From Chromatocurvus sp964613795 (lineage in GTDB: Bacteria > Pseudomonadota > Gammaproteobacteria > Pseudomonadales > Halieaceae), in contig CAZTJR010000001.1 of NCBI GenBank assembly GCA_964613795.1, positions 1 to 64,000 of the forward strand: a stretch of 64,000 bases of DNA. The letters run 5' to 3'. Position numbers and translations under genes: made by a program. The stretch's first letter is position 1. Every line of letters begins with the position of its first letter. Below the pieces are notes generated by a model. It worked only from the letters and a program-made list of their open reading frames with translations. It had not been told where the DNA came from and made no database searches. This document shows, piece after piece, positions 61,747-64,000 of the stretch.

Positions 61747-62580
61747 ATGCGCCAGTACCTCGATCTGCTCCAGGACATCCTCGACAACGGCGTGCGCAAG
61801 GACGATCGCACCGGCACGGGCACTCTGTCGGTGTTTGCCCGCCAGTTCCGTCACGATCTTGCCGACGGTTTTCCGCTGCTGACCACCAAGAAGTTGCACT
61901 TTCGCAGTATTGCCAATGAGCTTCTGTGGTTCCTGCGCGGTGACACCAACACTGCATGGCTGCAAGAGCGCGGTGTCAGGATCTGGGACGAGTGGGCTAC
62001 CGAAGAGGGTGATCTCGGGCCGCTGTACGGCGCGCAGTGGACCGCCTGGCCCACCCGCGACGGCGGCAGTATCAACCAGATCGATTACGTGCTCGATTGC
62101 CTGCGACACCGGCCGCACAGCCGTCGCATTCTGTTTCATGGCTGGAACGTGGAATACCTGCCGGACGAGAATCAGAGTCCACAGGATAACGCCCGCGCCG
62201 GCCGCATGGCGCTGCCGCCCTGCCATCTGCTTTATCAGTTCTACGTCGCTGGAGAGCGTCTGTCGTCACAGCTCTACATCCGTTCCAGTGATTCCTTTCT
62301 CGGGCTGCCCTACAACATGGCAAGTCTGGCGCTGCTGACGCATATGCTGGCGCAGCAGAGCGACCTGCAGCCGGGAGAAATCGTGATCACGACCGGTGAT
62401 TCGCATCTATATGTGAACCATCTTGAGCAGGTTGCCACGCAGCTGCAGCGTGAGCCGCGGCCCCTGCCGTCGCTGCATATTCGCCGGCGCCCGGCGAGTC
62501 TCTACGATTATCAGTTTGACGACTTTGACATCCGCGATTACCACCCGCATCCCCACATTTCCGCGCCGGTGGCGATATGA
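61747..62580 (+). CDS. thyA: Thymidylate synthase
   Basis: 277 aa. Methylates dUMP using methylene-THF. RTGTGTLSVFARQFRHDL at the N terminus, catalytic Cys159 in ALPPCHLLYQFYV, and RSSDSFLGLPYNMASLALL. About 13 residues longer than E. coli ThyA because of an insertion just before the catalytic cysteine (DENQSPQDNARAGRM), a variant also found in other marine gammaproteobacteria. Overlaps folA by ATGA. Confidence 0.97.
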   Translation: MRQYLDLLQDILDNGVRKDDRTGTGTLSVFARQFRHDLADGFPLLTTKKLHFRSIANELLWFLRGDTNTAWLQERGVRIWDEWATEEGDLGPLYGAQWTAWPTRDGGSINQIDYVLDCLRHRPHSRRILFHGWNVEYLPDENQSPQDNARAGRMALPPCHLLYQFYVAGERLSSQLYIRSSDSFLGLPYNMASLALLTHMLAQQSDLQPGEIVITTGDSHLYVNHLEQVATQLQREPRPLPSLHIRRRPASLYDYQFDDFDIRDYHPHPHISAPVAI

Positions 62581-63095
62581 GGCCGCAGGATGTCACGGCA
62601 AGCATGATCGTGGCTGCGGCCCGCAATGGCACGATCGGCCGCGACAATGCATTACCCTGGCGCCTGTCGGAGGATCTGCGTTATTTCCGGCGCGTCACCA
62701 TGGGCAAGCCTGTGATCATGGGCCGTCGGACCTACGACTCGATCGGGCGCCCGCTGCCTGGCCGTGACAATATCGTTGTTTCCCGGAACCCGGCATTCGC
62801 AGCCGAGGGCGTACGGGTGACGCATGGCATTGATGAGGCATTCAGGCTGGCCGTGGAGTCGGCCCGTTCCTCCGACGCCGGGGAGCTTATGTTGCTCGGT
62901 GGCGCGCAGCTTTACGCCGAGGCTCTGCCGTTGATACAGCGCATTTACCTGACGCGGGTGCATGCAGATATCGCGGGGGATGCGCATCTGCCGGCGCTGG
63001 ATCCGGGGCGATGGCGGGAAATCTCACGGGAGGATCATTCTGCGGACAGCAGAAACGAGTTTCCCTTCAGCTTTATCGTTCTGCAGCGGATCTGA
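62577..63095 (+). CDS. folA: Dihydrofolate reductase
   Basis: 172 aa. Regenerates tetrahydrofolate used by ThyA. NGTIGRDNALPWRLSEDLRYFRRVTMGKPVIMGRRTYDSIGRPLPGR, read in pieces, contains the active-site acid and the NADPH loop; MLLGGAQLYAEAL and TRVHADIAGDAHLP follow. ATG overlaps the thyA stop, giving translational coupling of the cycle. Confidence 0.96.
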   Translation: MRPQDVTASMIVAAARNGTIGRDNALPWRLSEDLRYFRRVTMGKPVIMGRRTYDSIGRPLPGRDNIVVSRNPAFAAEGVRVTHGIDEAFRLAVESARSSDAGELMLLGGAQLYAEALPLIQRIYLTRVHADIAGDAHLPALDPGRWREISREDHSADSRNEFPFSFIVLQRI

Positions 63096-63390
63096 CGGCT
63101 TTGCCGGGGGTGGCCGCAGTCCGGCGCTTTCTTTGCGTCGCAAGGACCGGCTTTCGCTATACGGAAAAGAGTTTGTTACCTTGCTCTTGAAAAAACAAAG
63201 TGAGTGTTACCAAACTGCACACATTCACCCTCTCTCGCAGGCCTTTGCGCGACGTGTTTGAAATGATCTGTGTTATCTGGTTTCATCTGAACTCGTTCGC
63301 TCGACTCGGCGCGATCAGTAGGAAGAGAGCGTCACCGGGTCTCTCCCCATCAGCCCCAAAACATTTATGGATATAGGAAGCACTATTCCC
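63096..63390. other. 295-bp spacer before the DUF3450 gene
   Basis: No reading frame or recognised RNA. A short AT-richer segment (63165-63215) contains gttacc twice. The spacer ends with ataggaag 10 bp before the DUF3450 start. It probably holds the promoter of the following transport operon, but I could not assign -35/-10 boxes with confidence. Confidence 0.5.
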
Positions 63391-64000
63391 ATGACTACCT
63401 ATCGACTGAAGAATGTGCTGCTGACCACAATAGTGTCCTGCCTCGCCCTCGTGGGCGCGGTGAGCGCTGTGCAGTCAAGCACGCTGGACTCCATCCTCAA
63501 CGTGAGTGAGGAGAAAACCGAAGCCGCACGGGAATCCCAGGCCCGGGTTGATCGGCTTGCGGATGAGACCCGTGATCTGTTGAGCGATTACAAGTCGGTC
63601 ATGAAGCAGGTCGACGGCCTCAAGGTCTACAATGCACGCCTGCAGCGTCAGATTGATAATCAGAACAGGCGAATCGCGAACATCGATGAGTCGATTGAGC
63701 AGGTTACCGTTATCCAGCGCCAGATGACTCCGCTGGTTATCCGCATGGTTGACGGACTGGAGCGATTCGTTGAGTTGGACGTGCCGTTCCATATGGAGGA
63801 ACGGATGCAACGCATCGAGTTCTTGCGCAATAACCTGGATCGTTCCGATGTGAGCGTCGCTGAGAAATTCCGCCAGGTTCTTGAGGCTTACAAGATCGAG
63901 AACGAGTACGGTCGCAAGCTGGACGCCTACAAGGGCAGCGTCGAAATTGACGGCGCCGAGAGGGACGTGAACTTCCTGCGCGTGGGCCGCATTGCCCTGG
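63391..64000 (+). CDS. DUF3450 periplasmic protein, 3' end outside the window
   Basis: At least 203 codons; open to the window end. Signal peptide 1-28 (VLLTTIVSCLALVGAVSAVQ), then long alpha-helical coiled coil (EEKTEAARESQARVDRLADE; DYKSVMKQVDGLKVYNARLQ; IDNQNRRIANIDESIEQVTV) and PLVIRMVDGLERFVELDVPFHMEER, which is the DUF3450 pattern. In marine gammaproteobacteria this gene usually heads an operon with MotA/TolQ/ExbB, ExbD, TonB and TPR proteins; that would lie beyond this window. Confidence 0.88.
   Translation, partial: MTTYRLKNVLLTTIVSCLALVGAVSAVQSSTLDSILNVSEEKTEAARESQARVDRLADETRDLLSDYKSVMKQVDGLKVYNARLQRQIDNQNRRIANIDESIEQVTVIQRQMTPLVIRMVDGLERFVELDVPFHMEERMQRIEFLRNNLDRSDVSVAEKFRQVLEAYKIENEYGRKLDAYKGSVEIDGAERDVNFLRVGRIAL

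Noticed and set aside
1..64000. CRISPR arrays, tRNA or rRNA genes, prophage and complete insertion sequences
   Set aside because: None noticed on reading both strands; a tRNA scan would be needed to exclude a missed tRNA.

Overview
This is a GC-rich chromosomal scaffold segment from a gammaproteobacterium. Housekeeping gene order resembles Pseudomonas and the marine Cellvibrionales/Halieaceae (OM60/NOR5-like) lineages: radC|coaBC-algC-argB-slmA, ftsYEX-rpoH, yggS-proC-yggT-metX-metW-rdgB-hemW, pilT-pilU, gshB-tonB-yqgE-ruvX, tkt-epd-pgk-fba, zapA-6S RNA-fthC, pepP-ubiH-ubiI, rppH-ptsP-lgt-thyA-folA. The lineage is inferred from gene order and protein similarity as I recognise them; no search was run. 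Nearly all of the window is core genome. A run of 100 N at 44010-44109 marks a scaffold join.

Layout. 1-4.2 kb: 14-bp tandem repeat, then slmA, argB and membrane-anchored algC (all minus), fed by coaBC. 5.6-7.9 kb: radC, rpmB-rpmG with promoter and terminator, mutM. 8-14.4 kb: small exported protein, coaD-rsmD (minus), then ftsY-ftsE-ftsX-rpoH-DUF423-trmB (plus), with a perfect CIRCE element in front of rpoH. 14.4-20.6 kb: minus-strand run yggS to hemW. 20.7-22.9 kb: pilT, pilU. 22.9-31.6 kb: minus-strand run from an ArsR-methyltransferase regulator (SahR-like) through metK, ahcY, metF, rsmE, gshB, tonB, yqgE to ruvX. This groups SAM-cycle genes behind a regulator whose likely operator is a perfect palindrome at 31611-31634. 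31.7-37 kb: tkt-epd-pgk-fba.

37-44.4 kb is the only clearly accessory stretch: MarC, a transglutaminase/TPR lipoprotein, 575 bp of AT-richer spacer, a stand-alone methyltransferase, and a large TonB-dependent receptor. The receptor is flanked by what look like gene remnants (a dienelactone-hydrolase tail and an Asp/Asn beta-hydroxylase fragment) and by the assembly gap. 44.4-50.5 kb: serA divergent from a D-2-hydroxyglutarate dehydrogenase, a vapBC toxin-antitoxin pair, ilvA and rpiA. 50.7-64 kb: fthC, 6S RNA, zapA, a ZapB-like coiled-coil protein, ygfB, pepP, ubiH, ubiI, gcvH, a HAD phosphatase, rppH, ptsP, lgt, thyA, folA, and the first part of a DUF3450 gene cut by the window end.

The most unusual structure is a family of at least three intergenic palindromic elements (two between metK and ahcY, one beside vapBC). 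Two copies share a nearly identical 56-nt core, yet each is enclosed by long arms that are self-complementary within the copy and unrelated between copies. A third is a diverged relative. I saw no CRISPR array, rRNA, tRNA, prophage or intact insertion sequence.
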